A DNA stretch of 31,050 bases from NCBI GenBank assembly GCA_018366495.1, contig JAGZHZ010000026.1, forward strand, positions 1 to 31,050, written 5' to 3'. This document shows, in pieces, positions 14,842 through 23,610 of this stretch (positions are counted from its first letter, which is position 1; every line of letters starts with the position of its first letter). Origin of the DNA: Clostridiales bacterium (GTDB taxonomy: Bacteria > Bacillota > Clostridia > Lachnospirales > Lachnospiraceae). The translations under genes and the position numbers were made by a program. The notes below the pieces were generated by a model. The model searched no databases, was not told the DNA's origin, and was given only the letters and a program-made list of their open reading frames with translations.

Positions 14842-15641
14842 TATACAAATTTTACGACACAGATCATCATTACAATATACAATGCAATGACTCCATACGC
14901 AATTTTATCCCTATTTTTGTAAACCAGAGGCTTCATTTTCGTTCTTCCATCGCCCCCACGGTAGCCCCTCGCCTCCATTGCCATCGCCAGATCATTGGAA
15001 CGGCGGAATGCGGAGATAAACAGAGGTACCAAAAGCGGCACAAGACTCTTTGCTTTTTTGATCAATCCACCGCTTTCAAAATCAGCGCCTCTTGCCATCT
15101 GTGCTTTCATAATTTTATCTGTCTCCTCCAGTAGAATCGGAATAAAGCGCAGGGCGATCGACATAATCATCGAAATCTCATGAACCGGAACCTTTATTTT
15201 TTTCAAAGGATTCAGTCCCTTTTCCAAACCGTCCGTCAGATGATTCGGCGTTGTCGTCAATGTCAGCACAGAGGAACCGATAATCAGATACATCAGGCGG
15301 AAAATCATAAAGACAGCAGTCACAACTCCTTCTTTTGTGATTCTCAGCTTCCAGATCTGTATCAATGTTTCTCCCGGTGTCAGAAACAAGTTAAAAATTA
15401 CCGTGATCAAAAGCAGAATCACGATTGATTTCAGACCTCTGATCATAAATTTAAATGGTACCTTTGAAATTTTAATCACTGCTGCCAGCACTAAAGTTGC
15501 CAGCACATATCCGACCCATGAGCGAAATACAAACAGGGATATAATGAAAACAATAGTTCCCACTAATTTTACTCTTGGATCTAATTTATGGATGACGGAA
15601 TCCGTCGGATAATATTGACCTATTGTAATATCTCTTATCAT
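14841..15641 (-). CDS. ecfT: ECF transporter transmembrane subunit EcfT
   Basis: 266 aa with about five membrane segments (23-38, 43-58, 70-88, 105-128, 245-263). The two cytoplasmic ARG signatures that couple to the ATPases are at 183-185 (QMARGADF) and 224-226 (MEARGYRGG), and 'KLDPRVKL' near residue 20 is the family start. EcfT joins two ATPases (EcfA1/A2) with exchangeable substrate-binding S proteins to import vitamins or metals. No S component is in the window, as expected for group II modules with a shared core. ATG 15641 is 7 nt after the ecfA2 stop, with a weak purine-rich site, so translation is probably coupled. The final gene of ecfA1-ecfA2-ecfT. Confidence 0.96.
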   Translation of the reverse strand: MIRDITIGQYYPTDSVIHKLDPRVKLVGTIVFIISLFVFRSWVGYVLATLVLAAVIKISKVPFKFMIRGLKSIVILLLITVIFNLFLTPGETLIQIWKLRITKEGVVTAVFMIFRLMYLIIGSSVLTLTTTPNHLTDGLEKGLNPLKKIKVPVHEISMIMSIALRFIPILLEETDKIMKAQMARGADFESGGLIKKAKSLVPLLVPLFISAFRRSNDLAMAMEARGYRGGDGRTKMKPLVYKNRDKIAYGVIALYIVMMICVVKFV

Positions 15642-15648
15642 ACGCTCT

Positions 15649-16497
15649 CTACTTTCCCAATGATCTTAAAATCGCATTTTTTGCTTCCTCTACCGTTGTG
15701 ACGTCATCATTGATTTTCCATCCTTTTTCTTCCAGTTCCTTTACTACATACGTCACTTTCGGCGCAGCAAGCCCGATCTGTTCCAGTTCTTTGTAATGCC
15801 GAAATACCTCTTTCGGTGTCCCATCCAGCATGACATTTCCCTTATTCATCACAATAATCCGATCCACATAATTTGCGACGTCTTCCATACTATGAGAGAC
15901 TAAAATCACAGTAATTTTTCTCTCTCTGTGTAATTTTGCAACCTGGTCTAAAATCTCATCTCTTCCCTTTGGATCAAGACCTGCTGTCGGTTCATCCAAA
16001 ACAAGCACTTCCGGATGCATTGCAAGAATTCCAGCAATCGCCACACGTCTTTTCTGACCTCCAGACAGTTCAAATGGAGATTTTTGATAGTACTCTTCTG
16101 GCAAACCTACCTGTCTCAGCGCTTCCTCTGCTCTTTGTTTTACTTCTTCTTCCGAAAGACCTTCATTTTTGGGTCCAAAGCAGACATCTTCAAAAACCGT
16201 AGCTTCAAACAGCTGATATTCTGGATATTGAAATACGAGACCTACCTTTTCCCGAAGCTTTCTCATCTCAAATTTTTCATCATAAATATACTGGTCATTG
16301 TAAAAAATCTTTCCTGAGGTTCCTTTTAAAAGTCCATTCAGATGTTGAATCAGCGTTGATTTTCCCGATCCAGTGTGTCCGATAATGCCGATAAACTGTC
16401 CATCCGGAATCGTCAAATGAATGTGATCCAATGCTCTTTTTTCAAACGCATCTCCCTCACTGTACACATAAGACAGATCTTCTATTTTAATTGCCAT
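15649..16497 (-). CDS. ecfA2: ECF transporter ATPase EcfA2
   Basis: 282 aa from ATG 16497 (MAIKIEDLSYVYSEG), which has AGAAAGGGG upstream. A longer in-frame ATG at 16539 lies inside ecfA1 without a site and is rejected. It carries Walker A GHTGSGKST (about 39-47), Q-loop FQYPEYQLF, signature LSGGQKRR, Walker B VLVLDEPTAGLD and H-loop VSHSMED. The C-terminal helical domain (after about residue 225) is typical of ECF ATPases. The start overlaps the ecfA1 stop by 11 nt, which points to translational coupling and equal subunit amounts. It powers S-component toppling together with EcfA1. Confidence 0.96.
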   Translation of the reverse strand: MAIKIEDLSYVYSEGDAFEKRALDHIHLTIPDGQFIGIIGHTGSGKSTLIQHLNGLLKGTSGKIFYNDQYIYDEKFEMRKLREKVGLVFQYPEYQLFEATVFEDVCFGPKNEGLSEEEVKQRAEEALRQVGLPEEYYQKSPFELSGGQKRRVAIAGILAMHPEVLVLDEPTAGLDPKGRDEILDQVAKLHRERKITVILVSHSMEDVANYVDRIIVMNKGNVMLDGTPKEVFRHYKELEQIGLAAPKVTYVVKELEEKGWKINDDVTTVEEAKNAILRSLGK

Positions 16498-17365
16498 AAT
16501 GCGCCCCTTTCTGCTTTCGGATTTTCTCCAGCTCTTCAATTAATTCTTCCGTCGTCAGAACACAATCTGGCAAAGGCAGTCCTGCCATACGAAGTTCATA
16601 TGCAAGCAAGGTCACCTGAGGTACATCAAGACGATATTTTTTAAGCTGTTCTACCTCTGCAAATACTTCTCTCGGCGTCCCCTGCATCACAATTTTTCCT
16701 TTATCCATCACAAATACTTTATCTGCATCGATTACTTCTTCCATATAATGTGTGATCAGGATAACCGTCACACCTTCTTTTTTATTTAATTCCTGTACGG
16801 TGCGAATAACTTCTTTTCTTCCATTTGGGTCGAGCATCGCCGTCGGCTCATCGAGAACAATACATTTCGGCCGCATCGCTACCACTCCTGCGATTGCCAC
16901 TCTCTGTTTCTGTCCCCCTGACAATTTATTTGGGGAATTTTTTCGATATTCCCACATACCGACTGATTTCAGGCTCTTCTCGACACGTTCCCAGATTTCC
17001 TGAGTCGGCACTCCCATATTTTCCGGTCCGAATCCTACATCTTCCTCCACGACCGTTCCTATGATCTGATTATCTGGATTTTGAAATACCATCCCTGCTG
17101 TCTGTCGAATCGGCCAGATATTTTCTTCTTTTTTCGTATCCTTTCCGTCCACATACAAAGTGCCCTCTGTCGGAGTCAAGATGGCATTCATCTGTTTTGC
17201 AAGTGTTGATTTTCCTGATCCGTTGTGACCTAAAATTGCAATAAACTGTCCTGGAAAAACATCCAGATCCACCCCGTCGATCGCACGCACAACCGATTCC
17301 ACACTTCCTTCTTCGCTGTATTTTGCATATTCAAATACCAGCTTTGCCGCTTCAATTATTCCCAT
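16487..17365 (-). CDS. ecfA1: ECF transporter ATPase EcfA1
   Basis: 292 aa. It starts MGIIEAAKLVFEYAK with Walker A GHNGSGKST (46-54), Q-loop FQNPDNQ (about 94-100), signature LSGGQKQR, Walker B CIVLDEPTAMLD and H-loop ITHYMEE. The 'FQNPDNQ' Q-loop separates it from EcfA2 (FQYPEYQ). ATG 17365 follows a GGATGAGG site. It is the first gene of the three-gene module; the promoter candidate is at 17435-17463. The C-terminus (LPLPDCVLTTEELIEELEKI) is the usual EcfA1 tail. Confidence 0.96.
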   Translation of the reverse strand: MGIIEAAKLVFEYAKYSEEGSVESVVRAIDGVDLDVFPGQFIAILGHNGSGKSTLAKQMNAILTPTEGTLYVDGKDTKKEENIWPIRQTAGMVFQNPDNQIIGTVVEEDVGFGPENMGVPTQEIWERVEKSLKSVGMWEYRKNSPNKLSGGQKQRVAIAGVVAMRPKCIVLDEPTAMLDPNGRKEVIRTVQELNKKEGVTVILITHYMEEVIDADKVFVMDKGKIVMQGTPREVFAEVEQLKKYRLDVPQVTLLAYELRMAGLPLPDCVLTTEELIEELEKIRKQKGAHYGN

Positions 17366-17434
17366 TTCTGTTACCTCATCCTTTCAGATTCTCTCCTGTT
17401 TTTCGAGTGCAACGAAGGTTTGCAGTTCTCGTTC

Positions 17435-17463
17435 ATTATACACATTTCCTTTTTTGTGCGCAA
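17435..17463 (-). promoter_or_regulatory. Promoter of ECF operon
   Basis: Minus strand TATAAT (17435-17440) with TTGCGC (17458-17463) at 17 nt. A better TTGACA lies too far upstream (24 nt). The leader is about 65 nt. Confidence 0.55.
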
Positions 17464-17505
17464 GTGTCAATCCGTCTTTCTTTTTCAGGCACAGTCTTTT
17501 CGTTT

Positions 17506-18312
17506 TTACAATTTTTTTAAGAACCAACACCTCTTTCCTTCTCTTTTCATCTGAAATCCCAATTTTTTCGCCAATGCTGCCGATGCTGTATTTTCTTTAT
17601 CTGTTTTTAGATAAACGTATTCTTCTCCCATCTCTTCTTTCACATATTTTAAAATTGCACTTGCTGCCTCAAAAGCATATCCTTTTCTCTGCCATTCTCT
17701 TCCTATGATATACCCTATTCCTAAAACGGGCTGTCCCTCCCACTCTTCATTTTCAACTCCAGCCCTTCCAATCACTTTTCCACTTTTTTTCTCTGTCACC
17801 GTCCACATCCCGTATCCATAAAATCCGTAAATTTTCTGAAAATAATTTTTGAGAATTTCTTTTTCTTCTTCAACCTGTTCTGGAAGCTGTTCCAAATACT
17901 CCCCATTGCCATTTCCATAAATCTGATAAAACGCTTCCGCATCCTCGGGAATTGTCTCCCGCACTTGGAGACGCCCCGTCTCTAAAATCACAGCTGGTAT
18001 CCCATAGTGACGATTATATACAGATTGACACAGCTTAGTATCTATCGCCTCCTCTGTATCCGTCACACAATCTGCCCCATAAATTCGTTTTTCCTCTGTC
18101 TCAATGCAGATACACGGATATCCTAACTCTTTGGCAATTTTCATTTCTTCCTCACTATCTGTTATACATAAAAGTTTTCCCTCTCTCCTCTTCAAGCTGT
18201 ATGATGAATACCATAAAATACAGCATCCTGCATTCTGTAAATCTGTGTTCCAGTTTTTCCCTTCTTTTTTCCGCCATTTTTCTTCTAATTTTTTTCCTAT
18301 CCAAAGATTCAT
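17506..18312 (-). CDS. GNAT N-acetyltransferase with extra N-terminal Rossmann/HAD-like half
   Basis: 268 aa. Residues about 112-268 are a RimJ/RimL-type GNAT domain (RLQVRETIPEDAEAFYQIYG; GMWTVTEKKSGKVIGRAGVE; acetyl-CoA loop REWQRKGYAFEAA; TASAALAKKLGFQ). Residues 1-110 are separate: strands and helices 'KLLCITDSEEEMKIAKELGY', 'CICIETEEKRIYGADCVTDT' look like the tail of a HAD-like or Rossmann fold. From memory, other Lachnospiraceae GNATs share this layout, but no catalytic HAD motif is visible. It acetylates an amine on a protein, antibiotic or metabolite; the target is unknown. ATG 18312 follows AAGGAG. Promoter at 18410-18438. No clear terminator before the ECF promoter. Confidence 0.85.
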   Translation of the reverse strand: MNLWIGKKLEEKWRKKEGKNWNTDLQNAGCCILWYSSYSLKRREGKLLCITDSEEEMKIAKELGYPCICIETEEKRIYGADCVTDTEEAIDTKLCQSVYNRHYGIPAVILETGRLQVRETIPEDAEAFYQIYGNGNGEYLEQLPEQVEEEKEILKNYFQKIYGFYGYGMWTVTEKKSGKVIGRAGVENEEWEGQPVLGIGYIIGREWQRKGYAFEAASAILKYVKEEMGEEYVYLKTDKENTASAALAKKLGFQMKREGKRCWFLKKL

Positions 18313-18409
18313 ATAGCGTTCTCCTTTTTCTTTTTTGCAAATTCTAACTCATTCTTATAGCATCATCCCAAAGATTACTATATCGTTCTTCTTTTCCCTC
18401 TTTTTTCTT

Positions 18410-18438
18410 ATTGTATTCATTTTTTTCTTTCCATACAA
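18410..18438 (-). promoter_or_regulatory. Promoter of GNAT gene
   Basis: Minus strand TTGTAT (18433-18438), 17-nt spacer, TACAAT (18410-18415). The leader is about 90 nt and purine-rich. Confidence 0.6.
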
Positions 18439-18500
18439 GCCCATATACTTTCTTATCTGTCTTCTGTTTTCCTGTTTCTTCTCTTATATGACAGATAGCA

Positions 18501-18549
18501 AAACAAAACTCTCCTGCCGAAAATCTCTTTCGACAGAAGAGTTTTGTTT
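18501..18549. terminator. Terminator of sigma/anti-sigma operon
   Basis: AAACAAAACTCT (18501-18512) pairs perfectly with AGAGTTTTGTTT (18538-18549), with an inner CGAAA/TTTCG. T-rich tails occur on both strands; the only gene needing it is the minus-strand anti-sigma gene. Confidence 0.8.
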
Positions 18550-18590
18550 TTTTCTATTCCATTATCCTTCTCAAATTTTTATGTTTCTTA

Positions 18591-20000
18591 TTATTTACTC
18601 AGCCCCAAATCCACAAAATATTGGTTTCCATTCATATATTCTGCTGGAATTTTCAAATATGTCTGCCCCATCTGATCTTTATCCACTAAAAACAGCATTG
18701 TAAGGCTCAGTTCCTCATTTGCTTTTATATTTCTCCACAGCGCCTGTTTCTGTCCGACAATTCCTTCAAAATTCTGCCGTGCATCGAAATAGATCTGGGA
18801 TTCATTCAAAATATAATCTGCCACTGGATAGTATGTAATTTTTGGCATCTGGTATTCTTCTCCCACTTTTTCCAATGACTGCACTCCAAAATAAAATGGA
18901 CTGTACAAATCTTTCTCTGAAATATTCTTTGCACGCATCTTTACTTCCAGAAAGACCTGCTCCGCCTGTTCTTCATCAGAAGAATTTGGATTCTTTCCAT
19001 CATAGACCGGCTGTCTCCAGTAAGGCTTTACTGTTCCGTCTTCATTTAAATATGGAAGAACTTCTTCTTCATAGTTTACAAAGAACTTTGTATCATACTC
19101 TTTGCAGGAAGCGACATACTTTGCAGATTCCACTGTAAATTCGATCTCACCGCCTTCTGCCTGCGCATAGAATGATTCGTTCAGATTAAGAATGCTTTCC
19201 GCCGAAACTGCATCTCCACTGCCTAGTTCTTCCTCTTTTTCTTCTTCTTCTAAATCTTTCTCATAGGCGATTATCTGAATCAGATCTTCCTTTTCATACT
19301 GATGGCTCTCCCACCATGATTCCTTTTCCCCTGTGTTGGTCACTTTCAGTCCTTCTGCAATCTTTTTTGCCTCATCCGTTGAAATATCATCCGTCGTGAA
19401 TAATGAGATCACATATCCCTCTTCCATATTGAATAAGAACATTGGATTATAATAGGAACCATGACTGGCTTTTTTCGTAAAGATATAAGTATCCATGCCA
19501 TTGATCGTCGTCTCTTCGATGTTCTCAACGTTCCAGATCTCTGTCACTCCTCCATCTCTAGAAGCCCATACCGCTGTATTCTCTACAAATGCTGTAATAC
19601 CGCTTTCGATCCCCGGCTTTGGACCGTCCTTATGATATTTTCCATCCTCTTCTTCATATCCTTCCGGCAAATAGGTCACTTCCAGATCAAAGATATCATA
19701 ACACGGCTCATATCCTTCCAGGTTGAATACGCCTAAGATCTCTTCATCATTTTTTGTAAATGAAAAAAACTGATTCGATGCCACTGTTCCAATTGTCGTT
19801 CCCATGACCATCACCGCTGCTGCCGCAATGACAGCAAATCTTCTCTTTCTTCGCTTCATGAAAGTAAAATCTGTTTTTTCAGATTTTTTTCTCATACTTT
19901 GTTCCCTCACTTTCTGATAGGCGCCCTGAATTTTGCTCTCCACTTGTTCGGAAAGTACAATATCAGAACGCAGTCCTTTTTTTATTTCTTTTTCGTTCAT
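18591..20000 (-). CDS. Membrane-anchored anti-sigma-like protein with large external domains
   Basis: 469 aa. Residues 1-53 are basic and cytoplasmic; 54-74 are one membrane helix; the rest is outside. Residues about 100-245 resemble DUF4367-like domains (EVTYLPEGYEEEDGKYH; ETTINGMDTYIFTKK). An acidic linker follows (about 247-263). Residues about 270-469 form an Ig-like domain (FLEVKMRAKNISEKDLYSPF; NEELSLTMLFLVDKDQM) akin to that of the secreted protein at 824-1456. ATG 20000 lies 5 nt after the sigma gene stop. Position and topology suggest it binds and silences that sigma factor and releases it on an envelope signal. No classic zinc anti-sigma motif (HxxxCxxC) is present, so the mechanism is unknown. 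Confidence 0.8.
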   Translation of the reverse strand: MNEKEIKKGLRSDIVLSEQVESKIQGAYQKVREQSMRKKSEKTDFTFMKRRKRRFAVIAAAAVMVMGTTIGTVASNQFFSFTKNDEEILGVFNLEGYEPCYDIFDLEVTYLPEGYEEEDGKYHKDGPKPGIESGITAFVENTAVWASRDGGVTEIWNVENIEETTINGMDTYIFTKKASHGSYYNPMFLFNMEEGYVISLFTTDDISTDEAKKIAEGLKVTNTGEKESWWESHQYEKEDLIQIIAYEKDLEEEEKEEELGSGDAVSAESILNLNESFYAQAEGGEIEFTVESAKYVASCKEYDTKFFVNYEEEVLPYLNEDGTVKPYWRQPVYDGKNPNSSDEEQAEQVFLEVKMRAKNISEKDLYSPFYFGVQSLEKVGEEYQMPKITYYPVADYILNESQIYFDARQNFEGIVGQKQALWRNIKANEELSLTMLFLVDKDQMGQTYLKIPAEYMNGNQYFVDLGLSK

Positions 20001-20005
20001 CTGTT

Positions 20006-20521
20006 TTACCTCCCTGCATACATAACTTTCATATCAAGCTGCTCTGCATATCGTTTTCTGCCTCTTTGCAGTCTTGCTTTCACTGTCACTTCTTTCATAT
20101 CCAGCATTTTGGCAATTTCCTTTATGGAAAATCCTTCTACATAATAGAGAATCAGAACAACCTGATATTTTTCTCCCACCTTTTTTAATGTCTCCAAAAA
20201 CTCCACATTCTGTCTCTCTTTATCCTCTGTTGGAATCTCCACGTACTCCTCCATCGGACAATTTCTGTTTCTCTGTTTCAGCATATCATTGCAGGTATTG
20301 ATTAAAATTCGGACCATCCACGTTTTAAAATATTTTGGCTGTCTCAAATCCTGTATTTTTTCAAAACATGTCAAAATTGTATCTGCCACTGCATCTGCAA
20401 TGTCTTCTTCATTGTGCAGATATGCTTTTGCAATCTTATACATATTTACTTTATATAATTCTATCAGCTGAATAAACGCCTCTGCATCATTTTCCTGGGC
20501 CCTCTTTACTAGTTTTATCAA
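20006..20521 (-). CDS. ECF-type RNA polymerase sigma factor
   Basis: 171 aa. Region 2 lies at about 8-80 (AEAFIQLIELYKVNMYKIAK; NEEDIADAVADTILTCFEKI; PKYFKTWMVRILINTCND). Region 4 lies at about 108-160 (YQVVLILYYVEGFSIKEIAK, MLDMKEVTVKARLQRGRKRY). There is no region 3, as in ECF (group 4) factors. The start is TTG at 20521, 8 nt after GGAGG; no ATG fits. It is coupled to the next gene (5-nt gap), which encodes a membrane protein likely to be its anti-sigma factor. An ECF-type autoregulated promoter was looked for upstream (20522-20730) and none was clear. Regulon and signal unknown, probably envelope related. Confidence 0.9.
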   Translation of the reverse strand: MIKLVKRAQENDAEAFIQLIELYKVNMYKIAKAYLHNEEDIADAVADTILTCFEKIQDLRQPKYFKTWMVRILINTCNDMLKQRNRNCPMEEYVEIPTEDKERQNVEFLETLKKVGEKYQVVLILYYVEGFSIKEIAKMLDMKEVTVKARLQRGRKRYAEQLDMKVMYAGR

Positions 20522-20777
20522 AATGTCTCCCTCCTCTCAAGACCGATCGGATCTTTTTGTCTTCTATCTATTAGACAATTCATATCATTCAAAAGATACA
20601 TAAAAAATCTGATATTTATCCAATGTGTCGTAAAAACCCTTGTTTTAGCTGTAAGGAGTGTCAAAACGCAAACTTTCCATTTAGCTGGATTATTTTTATT
20701 ATCCCAAAAGAAACACCGAAATTGAATTCCGATGTCTTATAAAAATATTTTACCCCACTCCTTGAAAAAGAGCAAAA

Positions 20778-20805
20778 AAAGACAGATTCCGAAGAATCTG
20801 TCTTT
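20778..20805 (-). terminator. Terminator of adhE (UUCG loop)
   Basis: A perfect 12-bp stem AAAGACAGATTC / GAATCTGTCTTT with loop TTCG on the minus strand, followed by TTTT. Strong intrinsic terminator. Confidence 0.9.
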
Positions 20806-20827
20806 CCTGTTATTTATGGTCTTGTTT

Positions 20828-23485
20828 TTAGTTCTGACCTTCTGTTCCTTTGTATTCTGTTCCATAGTATGCTGCAAGATAGATCTCTTTGATTTCAGAC
20901 ATCAGTGGATATCTTGGGTTAGCGCCTGTACACTGATCGTCGAATGCTTTTTCTACCATTTCATCCAATGTATCCAGGAAATATTTTTCATCAATACCGT
21001 AATCTTTAATACATTTCTTGATTCCGATTCTTGCAATCAGGTCATCAAGCGCCTTGATTAACAGCTCAAATGTCTCTCTGTCATCTTTTCCGCAGATGCC
21101 TGCAAAACGTGCTGCTTCTGCATATCTTGCCAGAGCGTGCGGATACTGGTACTGTGAGAATGTTCCCATCTTTGTCGGAACTTCTGCTGCGTTGTAACGC
21201 ATTACTTTTGTCAGCAGCAGAGCGTTTGCAACACCGTGAGGCAGGTGATGGAATGCGCCTAATTTATGCGCCATAGAGTGATTCAGACCGAGGAACGCAT
21301 TTGCGAATGCCATACCAGCCATGCAGGCAGCATTTGCCATTTTTTCACGGGCAATCGGATCATTTGCTCCATTTTCATATGCAGACGGCAGATACTCAAA
21401 TACTGCTTTGATTGCCTTGAGAGCAAATCCATCTGTATATTCTGTTGCCATGATAGAAACATATGCTTCCAGCGCATGTGTCATAACATCGATACCAGAT
21501 GCGCTTGTCAGTCCCTTTGGCTGATTCATCATATTGTCTGCGTCTACGATTGCCATATTTGGAAGCAATTCATAGTCTGCCAGAGGATATTTTGTTCCTG
21601 TTGTCTCATCTGTGATGATCGCAAATGGTGTCACCTCAGAACCTGTTCCGGAAGATGTCGGGATAGCTACAAAATAAGCTTTTTCTCCCATCTTAGGGAA
21701 TGTATATACTCTCTTTCGGATATCCATGAAGTCCATAGCCATCTGCATAAAATCAGCTTCTGGATGTTCATACAGAACCCACATGATCTTTGCAGCATCC
21801 ATAGCAGATCCGCCGCCAAGTGCGATGATTACGTCAGGCTCAAAAGATCTCATCTGTTCTGCACCGGCTTTTGCACATCCCAGTGTCGGATCTGGAGCTA
21901 CTTCATAGAAGCAGGTATGCTGAATTCCCATGCTGTCCAGTTTATCTTCAATCGTTTTTGCATAGCCGTTTTTGTATAAGAATGTATCTGTAACGATGAA
22001 TGCTTTTTTCTTGTGCATGATCGTGCCCAGTTCGTCTAATGCTACTGGCATACAGCCTTTCTTAAAGTAAACTTTTTCCGGAGCTCTAAACCACAGCATA
22101 TTCTCTCTCCTTTCAGCTACCGTCTTAATGTTTAACAGATGTTTCACTCCAACATTCTCAGAGATGGAGTTTCCGCCCCAGGAACCGCATCCCAGTGTCA
22201 GTGACGGCGCCAGCTTAAAGTTGTATAAGTCACCGATTCCTCCGTGGGAAGAAGGTGTATTGATCAGAACACGGCATGTCTTCATTGCTGCTGCGTGTTT
22301 TGCAATTTTTTCTTTCTGTGCCGGATGAATATATAAAGAAGAAGTATGACCGTATCCGCCGTCTGCGACAAGTCTCTCTGCTTTTGCGATTGCCTCGTCA
22401 AAGTCAGCTGCCTTGTACATAGCAAGGACTGGAGAAAGTTTCTCATGGGCAAATTCTTCTGAGATGTCTACGGATTCCACTTCACCGATCAGAATCTTTG
22501 TGGATTTTGGAACATCCACACCGACTAATGCTGCAATTGTATGAGCAGACTGTCCTACGATTTTTGCATTTAATGCGCCGTTGATGATGATTGTCTTGCG
22601 CACTTTTTCCAGCTCTTCGTCATTTAAGAAATAGCATCCGCGGTATGCAAATTCTTTTTTTACTTCATCATAGATATCGCCTACAACTGTGACGGACTGC
22701 TCAGAAGCACAGATCATACCATTATCAAATGTCTTAGAATGGATAATGGAGTTTACAGCCAGTTTGATATCTGCTGTGTCGTCGATGATGACCGGTGTGT
22801 TTCCGGCTCCAACGCCCAGCGCCGGTTTTCCTGAAGAGTAAGCAGCTTTTACCATTCCAGGTCCGCCTGTTGCCAGGATGCAGTCTGCTTCTCTCATTAC
22901 TTCATTTGTCAGTTCGATCGAAGGAACATCAATCCATCCGATGATTTCTTCCGGAGCGCCTGCTTTTACTGCTGCGTCCAGTACTGTTTTTGCTGCTGCG
23001 ATTGTGCAGGCTTTTGCACGAGGATGCGGACTGATGATGATCGCATTTCTTGTCTTCAGGGCAATCAGTGTCTTAAAGATTGCTGTGGAGGTCGGGTTTG
23101 TTGTAGGAATAACAGCTGCAATCAGTCCCAGAGGTTCTGCCACTTTTTTGATTCCATATGCAGGATCTTCTTCAATTACGCCGCATGTCTTTGTATTTTT
23201 GTACGCATTATAAATGTACTCTGCTGCATAATGGTTTTTGATAATTTTATCTTCCACGATTCCCATGCCAGTCTCGGCAACTGCCTGTTTTGCAAGCGGG
23301 ATACGAGCCATATTTGCAGCCATAGCAGCTTCAAAGAAAATCTTGTCAACCTGCTCCTGTGTATAGGATGCAAATTTTTTCTGTGCTTCACGCATAACAG
23401 CCAGCTTTGCTCTCAGGGAATCTACACTATCTACTAAATTTGAGGTGGTATTGACAGTTTCATTGTTTGCTGTTTCTTTTGCCAT
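20828..23485 (-). CDS. adhE: Bifunctional acetaldehyde-CoA/alcohol dehydrogenase
   Basis: 885 aa from ATG 23485, which follows AAAGGAGG. Residues about 20-440 are the CoA-acylating aldehyde dehydrogenase with catalytic C259 (GMICASEQS) and 'PTTNPTSTAIFK'. Residues about 455-885 are the iron alcohol dehydrogenase ('GGGSAMDAAKIMW', 'PTTSGTGSEVTPFAII', metal-binding 'GLNHSMAHKLGAFHHLPHG'). It turns acetyl-CoA to ethanol with two NADH and forms spirosomes. An in-frame upstream ATG (23572) exists but lies in the leader. The promoter carries two Rex boxes, so it is likely repressed when NADH is low. A perfect full-length copy; monocistronic, closed by a terminator. Confidence 0.97.
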   Translation of the reverse strand: MAKETANNETVNTTSNLVDSVDSLRAKLAVMREAQKKFASYTQEQVDKIFFEAAMAANMARIPLAKQAVAETGMGIVEDKIIKNHYAAEYIYNAYKNTKTCGVIEEDPAYGIKKVAEPLGLIAAVIPTTNPTSTAIFKTLIALKTRNAIIISPHPRAKACTIAAAKTVLDAAVKAGAPEEIIGWIDVPSIELTNEVMREADCILATGGPGMVKAAYSSGKPALGVGAGNTPVIIDDTADIKLAVNSIIHSKTFDNGMICASEQSVTVVGDIYDEVKKEFAYRGCYFLNDEELEKVRKTIIINGALNAKIVGQSAHTIAALVGVDVPKSTKILIGEVESVDISEEFAHEKLSPVLAMYKAADFDEAIAKAERLVADGGYGHTSSLYIHPAQKEKIAKHAAAMKTCRVLINTPSSHGGIGDLYNFKLAPSLTLGCGSWGGNSISENVGVKHLLNIKTVAERRENMLWFRAPEKVYFKKGCMPVALDELGTIMHKKKAFIVTDTFLYKNGYAKTIEDKLDSMGIQHTCFYEVAPDPTLGCAKAGAEQMRSFEPDVIIALGGGSAMDAAKIMWVLYEHPEADFMQMAMDFMDIRKRVYTFPKMGEKAYFVAIPTSSGTGSEVTPFAIITDETTGTKYPLADYELLPNMAIVDADNMMNQPKGLTSASGIDVMTHALEAYVSIMATEYTDGFALKAIKAVFEYLPSAYENGANDPIAREKMANAACMAGMAFANAFLGLNHSMAHKLGAFHHLPHGVANALLLTKVMRYNAAEVPTKMGTFSQYQYPHALARYAEAARFAGICGKDDRETFELLIKALDDLIARIGIKKCIKDYGIDEKYFLDTLDEMVEKAFDDQCTGANPRYPLMSEIKEIYLAAYYGTEYKGTEGQN

Positions 23486-23514
23486 CTTCGTTCCTCCTTT
23501 ATAATCCGCGGTTT

Positions 23515-23572
23515 CAGACAGTGTCTGTTTCTTCCGCATCGTTTCTATTTGTCTATATGGAGATTTCTCCAT
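23515..23572 (-). promoter_or_regulatory. Two small inverted repeats in adhE leader
   Basis: ATGGAGA/TCTCCAT (23557-23572) and CAGACA/TGTCTG (23515-23527) lie in the roughly 118-nt leader of adhE. They may affect leader stability. An in-frame ATG lies at 23572, preceded by AAAGG. Confidence 0.45.
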
Positions 23573-23588
23573 TTCTTACCTTTGTTTC

Positions 23589-23606
23589 TTGTTAATCATT
23601 TAACAA
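23589..23606. promoter_or_regulatory. Perfect Rex operator (downstream site)
   Basis: TTGTTAA-TCAT-TTAACAA matches the Rex consensus TTGTTAANNNNTTAACAA completely. It covers the predicted start of adhE transcription (near 23604), so bound Rex would block transcription. Confidence 0.88.
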
Positions 23607-23610
23607 TCTC

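Noticed and set aside
16498..16539. Longer EcfA2 start
   Set aside because: Lies inside ecfA1, has no ribosome binding site; MAIKIEDL at 16497 has AGAAAGGGG.
20541..20730. Autoregulatory ECF-type promoter before the sigma gene
   Set aside because: No convincing -35 AAC / -10 CGT pair was found; only a CCGATCGG palindrome at 20543-20550 and a TTGACA without a matching -10.
21266..21979. Long plus-strand ORF (237 codons) antisense to adhE
   Set aside because: Cys/His/Ile-rich mirror of a conserved gene; no ribosome binding site or recognised domain.
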